NCBI GenBank assembly: GCA_904420005.1
Contig: CAJFTT010000032.1
Location: forward strand, 1 to 44,135
Length of the DNA: 44,135 bases
DNA from: Candidatus Tabaqchalia intestinavium
GTDB lineage: Bacteria > Bacillota > Clostridia > Oscillospirales > CAJFTT01
Direction: 5' to 3'
The notes below the pieces were generated by a model. That model was not told the DNA's origin. It searched no databases and worked only from the letters and a program-made list of their open reading frames with translations. This document shows positions 16,184 through 26,097 of the stretch, in pieces; position 1 is the stretch's first letter, and every line of letters starts with the position of its first letter. The position numbers and the translations under genes were made by a program.

Positions 16184-17407
16184 CTATATCGCCTGCGCGC
16201 GTTCCGGCACATCCGCGCCGATCATGGCGGCGGCCGGTACGACGGCGTTGTCCCCGATGGAGAGATTGTCGCCCACCACGGCCACGCCCCACTGCGCGGG
16301 GACGGCCGCGTCTGTCGGCGCGCTGCCGATGTGCGCGCCGGCATGCACCTGCACGCCTTCGCCCAGAATGGCGTAGCGCACGACGGCGCCGGGGGCGATC
16401 TGAACGCCCGGCATGAGGATGGAATATTCCACTGTCGCGCCGTCGCCCACCTTGACGTCGTCAAACAGCACGGAGAAATTGACCGCGCCGTTTATCTCGC
16501 ATCCGCCGCCGATGATGCAGTCGTGCACATCCGCCTGCTCGCCGATATAATGCGGCGGCTCGAGCGGGGAGCGGGAATAGATCCGCCAGTTGGGATCGGC
16601 CAGATCCAGCTTGAGGCTGGGGTTGAGCAGATCCATGTTCGCGTCCCACAGGGACTCGATGGTGCCGACGTCCTTCCAATAGCCGGAGAAGGGGAAGGCG
16701 AACATCGCGCGCCCGTCCTGCAGCATTTTGGGGATGATGTTTTTGCCGAAATCGTTGGAGGAAGCGCTGTCCGCTTCGTCCTCGATGAGGTAGCGCCGCA
16801 GCACTTCCCAGCGGAAAACATAGACGCCCATCGACGCCTTGGTCGATTTCGGGTGCGCGGGCTTTTCCTCGAATTCGTAAATGGAGTCGTCCTCGCGGGT
16901 GTTCATGATGCCGAAACGATGCGCTTCGCCCAGCTCCACCTCCAGCACGGCGATGGTGCAGTCCGCGCCCTTGCGGTGATGGAATTCCACCATTTTGGAA
17001 TAATCCATTTTGTAGATATGGTCGCCGCTGAGGATCAGCACGTCATCCGGATGATAGCGGTCGATGAAGTCGATATTCTGGTAGATGGCGTTGGCCGTTC
17101 CCTTGTACCAGTCGGCCCCGGCCGAGCGCTGATAGGGCGGGAGAATATGGACGCCGCCGTCGAGCCGGTCGAGGTCCCAGGGCTGACCGTTGCCGATGTA
17201 ACTGTTGAGCTCCAGCGGCTGATACTGCGTGAGCACGCCAACCGTGTCGATGCCGGAATTGACGCAGTTGGACAGCGTGAAATCAATGATGCGGTATTTG
17301 CCGCCAAACGGCACTGCGGGCTTGGCGTTTTTCCGGGTGAGCACGCCGAGCCGGGAGCCCTGTCCGCCCGCCAGCAGCATGGCGAGGCAATCTTTTTTGT
17401 GGAACAT
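16184..17407 (-). CDS. glgC: Glucose-1-phosphate adenylyltransferase, catalytic subunit
   Basis: GlgC makes ADP-glucose from ATP and glucose-1-phosphate, the committed step of glycogen synthesis. The 407-residue protein has [20 protein letters not shown] near residue 10, [31 protein letters not shown], the [15 protein letters not shown] glucose-1-phosphate site and a beta-helix C-terminus. The ATG at 17407 has AAGGAGGAAAGATC ahead. It is followed by glgD and preceded by glgB, 291 bases away. No separate promoter is evident in the GC-rich gap, so read-through from the glgB promoter is likely. Confidence 0.96.
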   Translation of the reverse strand: MFHKKDCLAMLLAGGQGSRLGVLTRKNAKPAVPFGGKYRIIDFTLSNCVNSGIDTVGVLTQYQPLELNSYIGNGQPWDLDRLDGGVHILPPYQRSAGADWYKGTANAIYQNIDFIDRYHPDDVLILSGDHIYKMDYSKMVEFHHRKGADCTIAVLEVELGEAHRFGIMNTREDDSIYEFEEKPAHPKSTKASMGVYVFRWEVLRRYLIEDEADSASSNDFGKNIIPKMLQDGRAMFAFPFSGYWKDVGTIESLWDANMDLLNPSLKLDLADPNWRIYSRSPLEPPHYIGEQADVHDCIIGGGCEINGAVNFSVLFDDVKVGDGATVEYSILMPGVQIAPGAVVRYAILGEGVQVHAGAHIGSAPTDAAVPAQWGVAVVGDNLSIGDNAVVPAAAMIGADVPERAQAI

Positions 17408-17698
17408 GATCTTTCCTCCTTGTGGCTTTTGATCTCTTGCGAGGAACGTCGACGGCCGCAGCGGGAAGGTTCCCGCGGGTTACGCTGCTTTGGTTGCCGC
17501 GGCCGCGCGGCGATCGGGAAACGGAAGCATTTTTTGTGCCGGCGCAGACGGAAGGACAAACCGGGCCTGCGTCCTGGCTTGCCGGGTGCGGAACCAACCC
17601 GGGCCTGCGCCCGCCGGGGGCAAAAGCTGTGGCTGCGGCCCACCCGCTTCAACGGGTCCGTGCGCGGCAGACATTCGATATGCCCGCCGCGCGCCGGT
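17408..17698. other. GC-rich spacer between glgB and glgC
   Basis: A 291-base spacer containing small GC-rich palindromes (for example GCGGGAAGG-TT-CCCGC near 17459) and a short tandem-like pair of CGGGCCTGCG blocks. No promoter or gene could be identified. Confidence 0.4.
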
Positions 17699-19879
17699 TC
17701 AGCTGCCGGGCGGCGTTTTCCCTTTGCGCGGGGCGGAGGCGCGCTTGCCGGCGGCCCGCACTGTCTCTGCCGCGGGTCGGCTTTTTCCGGCGGCGGACTG
17801 GGACTGGGGTTGCGCGGGCGCGCCTTTCTTCCGCGTTCCGGATTTTGCGATGCCGGCCGTCTTCTTGCCTGCGCTTGTCGCTTCTTTTATGGCGTCTATG
17901 GCGGCGCGGGCCGGCTTTCCGGCGGCGGCATCCGCCGCTTTCCTGGCGGTACGGCCGGCTTTCGCGGCGCCGGCGGCTTTTTTGGCCGGCTGCTTCTTTT
18001 CGGCAGGGGGGCAGCGGAAGAAGGTGACCGACAGCGCCGGGACGCGCAGCTCGATGGACTGCGCCTGCCCGTGCATCGGGACGGCCTCGGCCTTTTTCGA
18101 CCGGTTATATTGCCCCGTGCCGCCGAAACGCTCCTCGTCGCTCGACAGCAGCGCGCGGTAAACGCCCGGGCGCGGCACGCCGATGCGGTAGCGCGGCTGA
18201 TCGAGGTTGGAAAAATTGCAGATGCAGACAAGATCTTCGCCAGATTTATTTATGCGCCGGAAGGCCAGAATATTCTGGGTATTATCATCGCTGACGATCC
18301 ATTCGAAGCCCTCCCAGCTGTAATCGACCTCCCACAGCGCATTTTGCGTCAGGTAGAGCTGGTTGAGCGCGCGGATGTAATCGGAGAATTTCCGGTGCAT
18401 GGGGAAGTCCAGCATGAACCATTCCAGCTCTTTTTCATAATCCCATTCGCGGAACTGCGCGTATTCGTTGCCCATGAAGCTGAGCTTTTTGCCAGGATGC
18501 GCCGTCATGTATCCGTAGAGCGTGCGCAGACCGGCGAATTTCTGGTCATAGTCGCCCGGCATCTTCTCGATGAGCGAGCGCTTGCCGTGGACCACCTCGT
18601 CGTGGGAGAAAGGCAGGATGAAATTCTCCGAGAAGGCGTAAAAGAACGAAAAAGTGAGCTTGTCGTGATGGCCGCCGCGGAAAACCGGGTCCATCGAGGC
18701 GTAAGCAAGCACGTCGTTCATCCAGCCCATGTTCCATTTGAAATTGAACCCCAGCCCTCCGACGTCCACGGGCTTGGTCACCAGCGGCCAGCTGGTCGAC
18801 TCCTCCGCGATCATCATCACGTCCGGATGCCGTTGGAAAATCTGGGTGTTGAGCTCCTGGAAAAATTCGATTGCCTCCAGATTCTCCTTTCCGCCGTGCC
18901 GGTTGGGCCGCCACTGGCCGTCGGGCCGGTCGTAGTCGAGATAGAGGATGGAGGCGACGGCGTCCACGCGCAGACCGTCGACATGATACTGCTCCAGCCA
19001 GAACAGCGCCGATGAAGACAGGAAGCTCTTGACCTCCCCGCGCCCGAAGTCAAAGACCCGGGTGCCCCAGCTTTTGTGCTCCATTTTGAGCGGGTCGGTA
19101 TATTCATAGCAGGGCTGGCCGTCAAATTCATACAGACCGTGGCCGTCCTTGGGGAAATGCGCCGGTACCCAGTCGAGGATCACGCCGATCCCCGCGCGGT
19201 GCAGCCGGTTGACGAAATCCATGAAGTCGTGCGGCGTGCCGTGCCGCGAGGTGGGGGCGAAATACCCCGTCACCTGATAGCCCCACGAGCCGTCGAAGGG
19301 GTATTCCGTGATGGGCATCAGCTCGACGTGGGTGTAGCCCATTTTCTTGACATACGGGATCAGCTCGTCCGCCAGCATGCGATAGCTCCAGAACGAGCCG
19401 TCGGGATTTTTGCGCCAGCTGATCGTGCTCAGCTCGTAGATATTGATGGGGGAGTCGTAGAGACTGCTTTCCCTGCGGTGCAGCATCCAGGCGTCGTCCT
19501 GCCAGTCGAAACCCTCCAGATGGTAAATTTTCGAGGCGTTGGCAGGCGGCGTCTCGTAATGAAACGCATAGGGGTCGCTTTTCATGATCTGCCGGCCGTC
19601 GGCGGCCTGAATGCAGTATTTATAGGCGGAAAAGACAGGGTAATCCGGGGTTTCCAGCTCCCATACGCCCGCCTTGGTGATGCGGCGCATCGGCTGCGCG
19701 GCGGCGTCCCAGCCGTTCCATTCTCCCACAAGGGAAACGGCCTCGGCATGCGGCGCCCAAACGCGGAAAACCAGCCCGGTCTCTGTCCTGTGACAGCCCA
19801 GGTAGGTCCAGGCATAGGCGTTGGTGCCCTGATGGAACAGATATTGGGGGATGGTGTCGGATTGTTGACGTTCCTGCAA
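17699..19879 (-). CDS. glgB: 1,4-alpha-glucan branching enzyme with Lys/Ala-rich C-terminal tail
   Basis: GlgB introduces alpha-1,6 branches into glycogen. Numbered from the chosen start, there is a CBM48 module (LVFRVWAPHAEAVSLVGEWNGW, about residues 40-60), then a GH13 barrel with nucleophile Asp in GLRVDAVASILYLDY, acid/base Glu in MMIAEEST and FSHDEVVHG. The family-like part ends near residue 627. The last 99 residues (bases 17699-17998) are almost only Lys, Ala, Gly, Arg, Ser, Thr and Pro in histone-H1-like AKKAAG patterns. A TTG at 19879 is preferred because GGGAGGG lies 8 bases upstream; the ATG at 19900 has no ribosome site and sits only about 10 bases after the predicted transcription start. 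It is the first gene of the glycogen unit. Confidence 0.94.
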   Translation of the reverse strand: MQERQQSDTIPQYLFHQGTNAYAWTYLGCHRTETGLVFRVWAPHAEAVSLVGEWNGWDAAAQPMRRITKAGVWELETPDYPVFSAYKYCIQAADGRQIMKSDPYAFHYETPPANASKIYHLEGFDWQDDAWMLHRRESSLYDSPINIYELSTISWRKNPDGSFWSYRMLADELIPYVKKMGYTHVELMPITEYPFDGSWGYQVTGYFAPTSRHGTPHDFMDFVNRLHRAGIGVILDWVPAHFPKDGHGLYEFDGQPCYEYTDPLKMEHKSWGTRVFDFGRGEVKSFLSSSALFWLEQYHVDGLRVDAVASILYLDYDRPDGQWRPNRHGGKENLEAIEFFQELNTQIFQRHPDVMMIAEESTSWPLVTKPVDVGGLGFNFKWNMGWMNDVLAYASMDPVFRGGHHDKLTFSFFYAFSENFILPFSHDEVVHGKRSLIEKMPGDYDQKFAGLRTLYGYMTAHPGKKLSFMGNEYAQFREWDYEKELEWFMLDFPMHRKFSDYIRALNQLYLTQNALWEVDYSWEGFEWIVSDDNTQNILAFRRINKSGEDLVCICNFSNLDQPRYRIGVPRPGVYRALLSSDEERFGGTGQYNRSKKAEAVPMHGQAQSIELRVPALSVTFFRCPPAEKKQPAKKAAGAAKAGRTARKAADAAAGKPARAAIDAIKEATSAGKKTAGIAKSGTRKKGAPAQPQSQSAAGKSRPAAETVRAAGKRASAPRKGKTPPGS

Positions 19880-19916
19880 GTTTTGTCCCTCCCGGTACAT
19901 TATAATTTATGAATTA

Positions 19917-19945
19917 ATTATAACAAGGATTTCCAGAAATTGCAA
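19917..19945 (-). promoter_or_regulatory. Promoter of glgB and the glycogen operon
   Basis: Minus strand: TTGCAA (19940-19945), 17-base spacer, consensus TATAAT (19917-19922). Start expected near 19910. This leaves a very short leader and supports the TTG start for glgB. Confidence 0.8.
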
Positions 19946-20013
19946 CTGTTTTTTTGATAAAATTTGTGTAAAATTTCTGTCGATACAGGGGGGATCCTGG
20001 GGAATTTATGTGC

Positions 20014-20051
20014 AAAATGAACAAGAATCAAAACAACTTCTTGTTCATTTT
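20014..20051. promoter_or_regulatory. 14-bp inverted repeat, possible operator or terminator
   Basis: AAAATGAACAAGAA (20014-20027) is the exact inverse of 20038-20051, with a 10-base loop. It lies about 70 bases upstream of the glgB -35 box and about 200 bases upstream of the lepA promoter. The AT-rich arms make a weak terminator, so a dimeric regulator site is equally plausible. Confidence 0.5.
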
Positions 20052-20247
20052 ATTGATATAATTAGTTAAGAATATAGATCTTCAACCCATAGAAACGAAG
20101 CTGAAGAGAATATTTTCCGGGCGCTATGGAGGAGGAGACGGCGACGAAAACGAAAAATTACAGCCCGGCACGAAAAATTAGACTGGACGCGCATGAGCAG
20201 GGCCTCGTTTTCGCGAAGGACATGGCTTGCTTGCAAGCAAATTTTCG

Positions 20248-20275
20248 TTGATTTTTGCAACCGATATGTTATAAT
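20248..20275 (+). promoter_or_regulatory. Promoter of lepA
   Basis: TTGATT (20248-20253), 16-base spacer, TATAAT (20270-20275). Transcription start near 20282, about 80 bases before the lepA ATG. Confidence 0.75.
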
Positions 20276-20362
20276 ACAAATTACTTGCATCAGCGGGCAG
20301 CGACGCCGTCGGGCGTGGGACGCCCCGTTGATGTGTGGCGCATTTTGGGAGGAAGAAATTTT

Positions 20363-22168
<1,806 letters not shown>

Positions 22169-22377
22169 CGCGAGTTTTGTTTATCAGGCGGGAAATCGGC
22201 CGCGCGCCATGGCCGCCGGATCGCGGCTTACGGCGTGCGGCCCGGTGCGCGTTTCGGCGCGAAATCTGCCGTATTTTGGCGCCCCAAGGCTTTCATTCAG
22301 AAGAGCCCGCGAAGGATGGCAGGCCAACGGCGCCTGCCGGCCCTGCACGCGTTGCCGGCCGCTGACCTGCCTTGCTG

Positions 22378-22404
22378 GCTGAGCGCCTTCCGCTCGGCTT
22401 TTTT
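22378..22404 (+). terminator. Terminator downstream of lepA
   Basis: GCTGAGCG (22378-22385) pairs with CGCTCGGC (22391-22398), with one G-U pair and loop CCTTC, followed by six T's. It is 210 bases past the lepA stop. Confidence 0.8.
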
Positions 22405-22415
22405 ACAAAACGATC

Positions 22416-22692
22416 CTACCCTCGGTGGCCAAGGGGCAACGCGCCCGGCAGCGGCTGGAACGGACGCGGACGGCGCTCGTGCACTCGGCGGGCGTCAGCC
22501 CGCTGTCCTGCTGCGGCCGTGTCCGTACCCCTTCCCTTCCACCGCAGGGGCCATAGAGTTTTTCGGGCGGAAAACGGGCGCAGGCCTCGCTGCCGAGGCG
22601 GTCGGGCTGGCACCCGGCAACGAGGAAAACGCAGCCGGCCGTTTGGTTGGTATCACAAAAACCGTGTTACCCTTTGCCCACCGAAGGGTAAC
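22416..22692 (+). repeat. Dispersed intergenic repeat, copy C, with inverted end
   Basis: It starts with CCTACCCTCGGTGGCCAAGG. An inverted, related sequence (GTTACCCTTTGCCCACCGAA) lies at 22666-22685, so the element has imperfect inverted ends. Inside, ACGGACGCGG (22460-22469) pairs with CCGTGTCCGT (22517-22526). Blocks match copy B in order. It may be a MITE-like or structured-RNA repeat. Confidence 0.7.
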
Positions 22693-22792
22693 GCTGTTGC
22701 CCGGCGGAAAACTCCCGGAATTGGCCGGCGGCCGCCTTTGTTGCGGCCTGCCCGCTGAATAAAAAGAAATCACGAGAGGTAAGGGGAAAAGA

Positions 22793-24370
22793 ATGTCAAC
22801 CATTGAAATCATCGCCGCGGCCGCGCTGGCCGTATTCACCGTGCTGATGGTGGGGATCGGGGTTTATTCCCGCCGCCGCGCGGCGACGCTCGACGGCTTT
22901 CTGCTGGGCGGACGCAAGATTGGCCCGTGGATGAGCGCGTTCGCGTATGGCACGTCCTATTTTTCCGCCGTCATTTTCATCGGCTATGCCGGCAAACACG
23001 GCTGGGACATCGGCTTTGCCAGCATGTGGATCGGCGTGGGCAACGCGCTGCTCGGCGCAATGCTGGCGTGGATGCTGCTGGCGCGCCGCACGCGCCGCAT
23101 GACCCATCGGCTGGGATCCAAAACCATGCCCGAATTTTTTGAGGCGCGGTATCAGTGCCGCGGGATGAAGCTCTATTCCGCCGTTATCATTTTCGTGTTT
23201 CTCGTGCCGTACGCGGCGGGGGTTTATAAAGGCCTCGGCACGCTGTTCTCGGCGGTGTTCCCATCGCTGGAGAATAATGCGCTGGGCCTCGATCCCACGG
23301 TCATCTGCATGCTTATCGTGGCGCTGCTCACGGCGGTGTATCTTATCCTGGGCGGGTATGTCGCGACGACCATCACCGATTTTGTGCAGGGGCTGATCAT
23401 GCTGGCGGGCGTCGTCATCATGGTGGTGGCGATCGTCAACAGCCCTGAGGTGGGCGGCCTGTCCGCCGGGCTGGACAAGCTCACCGCTATGGCGGCGCAG
23501 GACGGCGTCGACGTTACCAGCCCCTGGGGCGGCGAGAATCTGCAATTCCTCGCGATTAATATTCTGCTGACGAGCTTCGGCGCGTGGGGTCTGCCGCAGA
23601 TGGTGCATAAATTTTACGCCATCCGGGATGAGTCCTCCATCCGTAAGGCGACGATCATCTCCACCGTGTTCGCGCTGGTTATCGGCTGCGGCGCGTATTT
23701 TGTCGGCACGTTCGGGCGTGTGTTTCTGGACAACCAGTTGCCGGCCGGCGGCTATGATGCCGTGGTGCCGACGCTGCTGATGAAGGCGTTTTCCACCGGG
23801 CTGTGGCAGAATATTCTGCTGGCGGTCATTTTGCTGCTGGTGCTGTCGGCGTCGATGTCGACGCTCTCCTCCGTCGTGCTGACTTCCTCCTCCGCCATCA
23901 CGGTCGATCTGCTGGGCGCTGTGCGGCCGCAGGTCAAGCCGAAAACCCAGATGCGTCTGACGCGGTTGTTCTGCCTGCTGTTCGTGGCCTGCTCGTTCGT
24001 GTTCGCGACGTTTAATTTCGCTATCATCGTCTCCATCATGTCCTTTTCCTGGGGCGTGGTGGCCGGCTGCTTCCTCGGTCCGTATCTGTGGGGGCTCTAT
24101 TCCCGCCGCACCACCAGAGCGGGAGCCTGGGCCGGTCTGGTCGGCGGACTTGTGGTGGTTATGGCGATGACGGTGATCAACATGTGCCTGCATGGCTTTG
24201 CCGACGGGGCGTATGCGGCGTTTCAGGCCGCGAGCGCCAATTCGCCGCTGTTCGGCGTGATCGCGATGTCGGTGTCGGTTGTTATCGTGCCGGTGGTGTC
24301 TCGCTTCACCGCGCCGCCGGACGCGGCGCATGTGCAGGCGCTGTTCGCGCCGGAGAAGGAAGAGGCGTAA
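22793..24370 (+). CDS. Sodium:solute symporter family protein
   Basis: A 525-residue SSS-family (PutP/PanF-type) secondary transporter with about 13 predicted membrane segments, using an ion gradient to import a small solute. The sequence shows the family pattern: DGFLLGGRKIGPWMSAFAYGTSYFSAVIFIGYAG at the N-terminus (part of the sodium and substrate sites), YLILGGYVATTITDFVQGLIM and VLSASMSTLSSVVLTSSSAI in the middle (the conserved Ser-rich sodium-binding helix). The substrate (proline, pantothenate, sialic acid or other) cannot be told from sequence. The ATG follows AGGTAAGGGGAAAAGA. The gene stands alone between lepA and the pentapeptide-repeat gene. Confidence 0.9.
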   Translation: MSTIEIIAAAALAVFTVLMVGIGVYSRRRAATLDGFLLGGRKIGPWMSAFAYGTSYFSAVIFIGYAGKHGWDIGFASMWIGVGNALLGAMLAWMLLARRTRRMTHRLGSKTMPEFFEARYQCRGMKLYSAVIIFVFLVPYAAGVYKGLGTLFSAVFPSLENNALGLDPTVICMLIVALLTAVYLILGGYVATTITDFVQGLIMLAGVVIMVVAIVNSPEVGGLSAGLDKLTAMAAQDGVDVTSPWGGENLQFLAINILLTSFGAWGLPQMVHKFYAIRDESSIRKATIISTVFALVIGCGAYFVGTFGRVFLDNQLPAGGYDAVVPTLLMKAFSTGLWQNILLAVILLLVLSASMSTLSSVVLTSSSAITVDLLGAVRPQVKPKTQMRLTRLFCLLFVACSFVFATFNFAIIVSIMSFSWGVVAGCFLGPYLWGLYSRRTTRAGAWAGLVGGLVVVMAMTVINMCLHGFADGAYAAFQAASANSPLFGVIAMSVSVVIVPVVSRFTAPPDAAHVQALFAPEKEEA

Positions 24371-24489
24371 AACCGGAGCCTTCTGACGAGGGGGCACAGG
24401 CGTTTACAAAAGCCTGCGCCGCTGGGCAGAGTCGGGAGACGTCCGGCAGTTGCGCGGGTTTGCCGCGGCGGAGAAAAGGGGGAAGCCGC

Positions 24490-25140
24490 ATGAAACGGAT
24501 TTTGCCGGTGCTGCCGGAGCAGCAGCGGCTGCTTGACGATTTCGCCGCGCGGGCGGAGACGGCCCGCGCGGAGGAAGCGCGTTTTGACGGCGTGCTGATC
24601 CGGGATGCTACGCTCGAAGACGCCGACCTGACGGGTGTGCAGTTTTCCGGGACGACCTTTTCGCATTGCCGGCTGCGCAACTGCCGGCTGGACAAGGCAA
24701 GTTTCCGCGATGTTGTGATGCAGTCGTGCGATCTTTCCGGCTCGAGGTTTCTGGAGAGCTATTGGAACCGCTGCGAGCTGCGCGGCTGCAAGGGGGTCGG
24801 CGCGAATTTTTCCGAGAGCCGGATGCAGGATATCGGGCTGGAAAACTGTAATTTTCAATACGCTGCGTATAATCTGTCGAAAATATACGCTTTTTGCGCC
24901 ACGGAAACCGACTTGTTTCACGCGGAATTGACCGATTGTACGCTCAAGGACGTTTCGCTGCGGCAAGTGCGGCTGAGCGGCGCGCTGCTGTATCGCACGC
25001 CGCTCAAAGGGATCGATCTGACGGAATGTGAACTGCGCGGTATCGGTGTGATCGCGGAATGCAGGGAGCTGCGCGGGGCGCGCATCGATCTGCTGCAGGC
25101 GGCGGAGATCGCGGCGCTGCTGGGCGTGGAGATCCAATGA
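24490..25140 (+). CDS. Pentapeptide-repeat protein
   Basis: A 216-residue protein built almost entirely of A(D/N)LXX-type pentapeptide repeats from about residue 35 to 200, for example DADLTGVQFSGTTFSHCRLR and CDLSGSRFLESYWNRCELRG. These repeats fold into a right-handed quadrilateral beta-helix. Many central positions are Leu/Phe and outward positions include many Cys. Function is not predictable; some relatives protect DNA gyrase (Qnr/MfpA type), but nothing specific to that group was seen. The ATG at 24490 follows AAGGGGGAAGCCGC; an open frame upstream overlaps the symporter gene and is discarded. Confidence 0.85.
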   Translation: MKRILPVLPEQQRLLDDFAARAETARAEEARFDGVLIRDATLEDADLTGVQFSGTTFSHCRLRNCRLDKASFRDVVMQSCDLSGSRFLESYWNRCELRGCKGVGANFSESRMQDIGLENCNFQYAAYNLSKIYAFCATETDLFHAELTDCTLKDVSLRQVRLSGALLYRTPLKGIDLTECELRGIGVIAECRELRGARIDLLQAAEIAALLGVEIQ

Positions 25141-25162
25141 AAAGGATGCAGCCCGGTTGATT

Positions 25163-25190
25163 CCCTGGGGTTGGGCGTTATAGGAGAGCG
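25163..25190 (+). repeat. Direct repeat, first copy
   Basis: CCCTGGGGTTGGGCGTTATA followed by GGAGAGCG. It is matched at 25223-25249 with one deletion and one substitution (T to C), spacing about 60 bases. Confidence 0.75.
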
Positions 25191-25222
25191 ACCATGCCGG
25201 TCTTTGCCGTGGAATTGACCGC

Positions 25223-25249
25223 CCCTGGGGTTGGCGTCATAGGAGAGCG
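25223..25249 (+). repeat. Direct repeat, second copy
   Basis: CCCTGGGGTTGGCGTCATA followed by GGAGAGCG. Near-identical to 25163-25190. Neither copy is in a coding region. Confidence 0.75.
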
Positions 25250-25338
25250 GCAACGACGGGGCGACATGTGCAAAGAGCCGCCTGTCGTGAGGAAATGCCA
25301 GGGCTGTCACGTTCCGGGAAAATGTGGGTTGGCTTAGT

Positions 25339-25366
25339 GCGGGCGGAAGGGATTCCTTCGGCCCGC
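25339..25366 (+). terminator. GC-rich hairpin after the pentapeptide gene
   Basis: GCGGGC-g-GAAGG and CCTTC-g-GCCCGC pair around the loop GATT. A clear stem, but with no T-run after it. It probably ends transcription of the pentapeptide gene. Confidence 0.45.
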
Positions 25367-25501
25367 GCTTCCGTGTGGTGGTAATTAATTCATTTTATTT
25401 ACATAAAAAGGAAGATATCGACGAAAACGTAAGATAAATCGACAAATCGAAAAGAAAACAAAGTAAAATCACCCGATTTTTCTATTTTTTACCATTTTTG
25501 C

Positions 25502-25527
25502 AAAACCTTTTGGACCGCTTTTGTGTC
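25502..25527 (+). promoter_or_regulatory. Candidate ECF-type promoter of the sigma factor operon
   Basis: AAAAC (25502-25506) and TGTC (25524-25527) separated by 17 bases resemble the AAC...GTC pattern read by ECF sigma factors. Its place just before an ECF sigma gene suggests auto-regulation (inference). Confidence 0.45.
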
Positions 25528-25596
25528 TTTATAAATAGGTGATTTCATAAGGGCACAAAGCGAAGCGGCTCAAAACAGAGAGGAGACAAGGAATCC

Positions 25597-26082
25597 ATGC
25601 CGGAGCAGGAAACGCTGGAAAGCCTTTATGACAAATATGCCCCTGCCATTTACAGCTACGCCATGACGATCGTCAAAGATCCGGCGACGGCGGAGGATGT
25701 TTTGCAGTCGGTGTTTGTCGCGGTGTGCGAAAATGATCCCCGGCAGAAGCCGATTCAGAACATGCGTTCGTGGCTGCTGCGCGTCGCGCACAACCAAGCG
25801 CTCAATATCATTCGTGAGCGGCAGCGCTTTTCGGATGATAGCGATTTGGCGCTGCTGTGCCAGCAGACCTGTATGGAGGAAAGTTCCATTTATTCCATGG
25901 AGGTGCGGCGGGCGTTGGCAAAGCTGGAGCCGCTCGAGCAGCAGTTGTTTACGTTGCATTATGTTAGCGGTTATCGTTATAGAGAGCTTGCTGGGATGCT
26001 GGGGCTGCCAATTGGCACGGTCAAGACCGTATGCCATCGGGCCAAGGTCAAACTTGCCCGTTATCTCAAATCCTTTGCATAG
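25597..26082 (+). CDS. ECF-family RNA polymerase sigma factor
   Basis: A 161-residue protein. Region 2 is at about residues 9-48 (LYDKYAPAIYSYAMTIVKDP, then AEDVLQSVFVAV), and region 4 is at about 108-155 (LEPLEQQLFTLHYVSGYRYR, then ELAGMLGLPIGTVKT), with the helix-turn-helix that reads the -35 element. It directs RNA polymerase to a dedicated set of promoters, usually under control of a co-encoded membrane anti-sigma factor. That partner is the next gene, 15 bases on. The ATG follows GAGGAGACAAGGAATCC. The regulon and inducing signal are unknown. Confidence 0.9.
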   Translation: MPEQETLESLYDKYAPAIYSYAMTIVKDPATAEDVLQSVFVAVCENDPRQKPIQNMRSWLLRVAHNQALNIIRERQRFSDDSDLALLCQQTCMEESSIYSMEVRRALAKLEPLEQQLFTLHYVSGYRYRELAGMLGLPIGTVKTVCHRAKVKLARYLKSFA

Positions 26083-26097
26083 GAGGCGTTTGAATTT

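Larger units (their letters stand above)
19880..20362. other. Divergent intergenic region between glgB and lepA
   Basis: This AT-rich 483-base region carries the glgB promoter (19917-19945), a long inverted repeat (20014-20051) and the lepA promoter (20248-20275). No protein-coding gene was recognised; longer frames here are continuations of lepA or its antisense. Confidence 0.7.
22169..22792. other. Gene-free region between lepA and the symporter gene
   Basis: A 624-base gap containing the lepA terminator (22378-22404) and the best-preserved copy of the dispersed repeat (22416-22692). No gene was recognised. Confidence 0.6.
25141..25596. other. Gene-free region before the ECF sigma factor gene
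   Basis: It contains a pair of 27-28-base direct repeats (25163-25190 and 25223-25249), a hairpin (25339-25366), and an AT-rich stretch with an ECF-type promoter (25502-25527). No gene was recognised. Confidence 0.6.

Noticed and set aside
14762-19015. A 1417-codon plus-strand open frame opposite glgD, glgC and glgB
   Set aside because: It is exactly antisense to three clearly recognised genes, has no family features and reads as Arg/Ala/His/Val-rich sequence typical of GC-rich antisense frames.
22796-24397. A 533-codon minus-strand frame opposite the symporter
   Set aside because: Arg/His-rich shadow of a membrane protein gene; no hydrophobic segments or motif.
25163-25249. Two direct repeats considered as a CRISPR array
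   Set aside because: Only two imperfect units, no palindromic repeat end, and no cas genes in the window.
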